From contig NZ_JBHUML010000002.1 of assembly GCF_042684865.1 (NCBI RefSeq), positions 806,001-870,000 of the forward strand: a stretch of 64,000 nucleotides of DNA. The letters are read 5' to 3'. The notes beneath the pieces are model-generated. The model saw nothing but the letters and a program-made list of their open reading frames with translations. It did no database searches and had not been told where the DNA came from. This DNA is from Salibacterium lacus. GTDB taxonomy: Bacteria > Bacillota > Bacilli > Bacillales > Marinococcaceae. This document shows, piece by piece, positions 63,501 to 64,000 of the stretch (the first letter of the stretch is position 1; each line of letters begins with the position of its first letter). The position numbers and the translations under genes were made by a program.

Positions 63501-63801
63501 GCATCGCCATGTTCAGGCCGGTCTGGCCGCCTAGTGTCGGCAGCAGAGCATCCGGTTTTTCTTTGCGGATCACACGGGTTACAAAGTCAAGACTGAGCGG
63601 TTCCATGTATACTTTATCAGCCATCGTCGTATCCGTCATGATGGTGGCGGGATTAGAGTTAACGAGAATGACTTCATATCCTTCCTCTTTCAGCGCCTGG
63701 CATGCCTGGGTTCCGGCATAATCGAATTCTGCGGCCTGCCCGATTGTAATCGGCCCGGAGCCGATGACAAGTATTTTCTGAATATCTGTGCGTTTTGGCA
63801 T
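60577..63801 (-). CDS. carB: Carbamoyl phosphate synthase large subunit (pyrimidine-specific)
   Basis: CarB makes carbamoyl phosphate from ammonia, bicarbonate and two ATP. It has two homologous ATP-grasp halves: SGPITIGQAAEFDYAG near residue 15 and SGPIRIGQGIEFDYAT near 560. An MGS-like allosteric domain covers about 935-1074, where uridine nucleotides would act. Length is 1074. It follows carA by 13 bases with GGGGAGAG as the ribosome-binding site. Its place in the pyr operon marks it as the PyrAB-type, not the arginine-specific enzyme. Confidence 0.98.
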   Translation of the reverse strand: MPKRTDIQKILVIGSGPITIGQAAEFDYAGTQACQALKEEGYEVILVNSNPATIMTDTTMADKVYMEPLSLDFVTRVIRKEKPDALLPTLGGQTGLNMAMQLYREGVLENHRISLLGTELEAIEKAEDREVFRSLMRELNEPVPESEIVHNLEEAQDFVEFIGYPVIVRPAYTLGGTGGGLVHNEDELAETVETGLKYSPVTQCLIEKSIAGFKEVEYEVMRDATGECIVVCNMENIDPVGIHTGDSIVAAPSQTLSDREYQMLRNASLKVIRSLEIEGGCNVQFALSPDSFDYYLIEVNPRVSRSSALASKATGYPIAKLAAKIAAGYRLDELKNPITGTTYASFEPALDYVVTKIPRWPFDKFEAANRKLGTQMKATGEVMAIGRNMEESIMKGIRSLEIGRHHLCAPEYREYSDETLTDKLVYAEDERLFFIGEAFRRAWTVDHLQHLTGIDPFFLEKLLGIVRMSEELSYEPGHIENLTAAKEIGIPDTEIARTWNWQEEEVYALRRRKGIMPVYKMVDTCAAEFESETPYYYSTYEQENESSRSGRPSVLVLGSGPIRIGQGIEFDYATVHAVWALQEEGYEAVIMNNNPETVSTDFSTSDKLYFEPLTVEDVMHVVDLEQPEGVIVQFGGQTAVNLADELHARGVTILGTTLEDMDRAEDRDKFEHTLHQLDIPQPLGKTAVSTSEAQQIASDIGYPVLVRPSYVLGGRAMEIVDDETELRSYMDRAVKVNEKHPVLIDRYMVGKEVEVDAVSDGETVFIPGIMEHIERAGVHSGDSIAVYPSWTLDEAVKQKIVERTMAIGKGLNIKGLLNIQFVIHEDDVYVLEVNPRASRTVPFLSKITGVPIAAAATRAIAGTTLVEQGYTDGMLPEKKEVSVKVPVFSFAKLRRVDISLGPEMKSTGEVIGRDASLEKALYKGLIASGMSIPAHGSVLFTVADKNKEEALKLAQRFHAIGYTLLATKGTADFLRRHNVPVQTVNKVSESSPDLLDVIRKGQAQFIINTLTKGKQPARDGFRIRREAVENEVVCMTSMDTADALLRVLEMFSFSTEAVPEMTKRTTPSSNGVTV

Positions 63802-63814
63802 CTCTCTCTCCCCT

Positions 63815-64000
63815 TTATACTAAAGATGTCGTTGTTCGCTCTTTGTCCATCATTTTCATAAACTCATCAAACAAATCGTTGGAATCCTGCGGCCCTGGAG
63901 CTGCTTCCGGATGATACTGCACACTGAAAGCAGGATGTTCATTGTGAGCAATTCCTTCGACTGTTCCATCATTTACATTGACATGAGTCAACTGCAGGTC
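63815..64000 (-). CDS. carA: Carbamoyl phosphate synthase small subunit (3' end only)
   Basis: The last 61 codons of CarA are readable on the minus strand before TAA at 63815, and the gene continues past the window edge. The segment contains FSVQYHPEAAPGPQDSNDLF, whose His and Glu belong to the glutamine amidotransferase catalytic triad. The protein ends MMDKERTTTSLV. The location before carB fits PyrAA. Confidence 0.97.
   Translation of the reverse strand, partial: DLQLTHVNVNDGTVEGIAHNEHPAFSVQYHPEAAPGPQDSNDLFDEFMKMMDKERTTTSLV

Noticed and set aside
1..64000. CRISPR arrays, insertion sequences, prophage, integrons, rRNA or tRNA genes, restriction or other defence genes
   Set aside because: No repeats, transposase or integrase frames (XerC is the housekeeping recombinase), tRNA-like folds or defence domains were seen. 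The block is core genome.

Overview
The window is a nearly continuous run of housekeeping genes from a spore-forming, flagellated Bacillaceae. Gene order matches the Bacillus subtilis rqcH/pyr to fla/che region (yloA to fliH), read almost entirely on the minus strand. Acidic, Glu/Asp-rich proteins and moderate GC would suit a salt-tolerant or alkaliphilic lineage, but that is inference. There are no rRNA or tRNA genes, insertion sequences, phage genes, CRISPR arrays or defence genes. I found no undescribed multi-gene system. The points of interest are departures from the expected order, a few active-site changes and the intergenic RNA structures.

Layout from 1 to 64000 (mostly leftward transcription): (1) 1-4800, the start of the fla/che operon (flgB-flgC-fliE-fliF-fliG-fliH) with a sigma-A promoter. 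(2) 5040-8840, xerC-hslV-hslU-codY from one extended -10 promoter. (3) 8900-14430, topA, dprA and sucCD. (4) 14480-19130, rplS, rbgA, rnhB, two flagellar-export-like genes (ylqG, ylqH) and an unlisted 50-codon gene. (5) 19125-23350, trmD-rimM-ylqD, khpA-rpsP and ffh-ylxM. (6) 23358-29610, ftsY, smc, rnc and acpP, interrupted by a rightward UPF0435 gene. (7) 29627-35030, fabG-fabD-plsX-fapR behind a clear FapR operator, then recG. (8) 35111-38200, a fatty-acid kinase pair (fakB-like degV, fakA) and an Asp23-family gene. (9) 38313-39240, rightward rpmB and leftward 26-codon spoVM. (10) 39239-49443, rpe-rsgA-prkC-prpC-rlmN-rsmB-fmt-priA. (11) 49443-52990, coaBC and rpoZ-gmk-remA-yloC. (12) 53011-57470, divergent Ca2+-ATPase and rqcH. 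(13) 57481-64000, the distal pyr operon, pyrE-pyrF-pyrD-pyrK-carB and the last 61 codons of carA.

Functionally the window joins ribosome assembly and RNA modification (RbgA, RsgA, RimM, TrmD, RlmN, RsmB), protein targeting (Ffh, FtsY, YlxM), chromosome segregation (SMC), lipid synthesis (FapR, PlsX, FabD, FabG, AcpP, FakAB), global regulation (CodY, PrkC/PrpC, RemA) and pyrimidine synthesis. Compared with B. subtilis, four steps are missing from their usual places: trmFO (topA-xerC), thiN (rpe-spoVM), def (priA-fmt) and sdaAA/sdaAB (recG-yloV, where a degV gene sits instead). Promoters, terminators and several start codons were re-assigned by reading the intergenic sequence directly.
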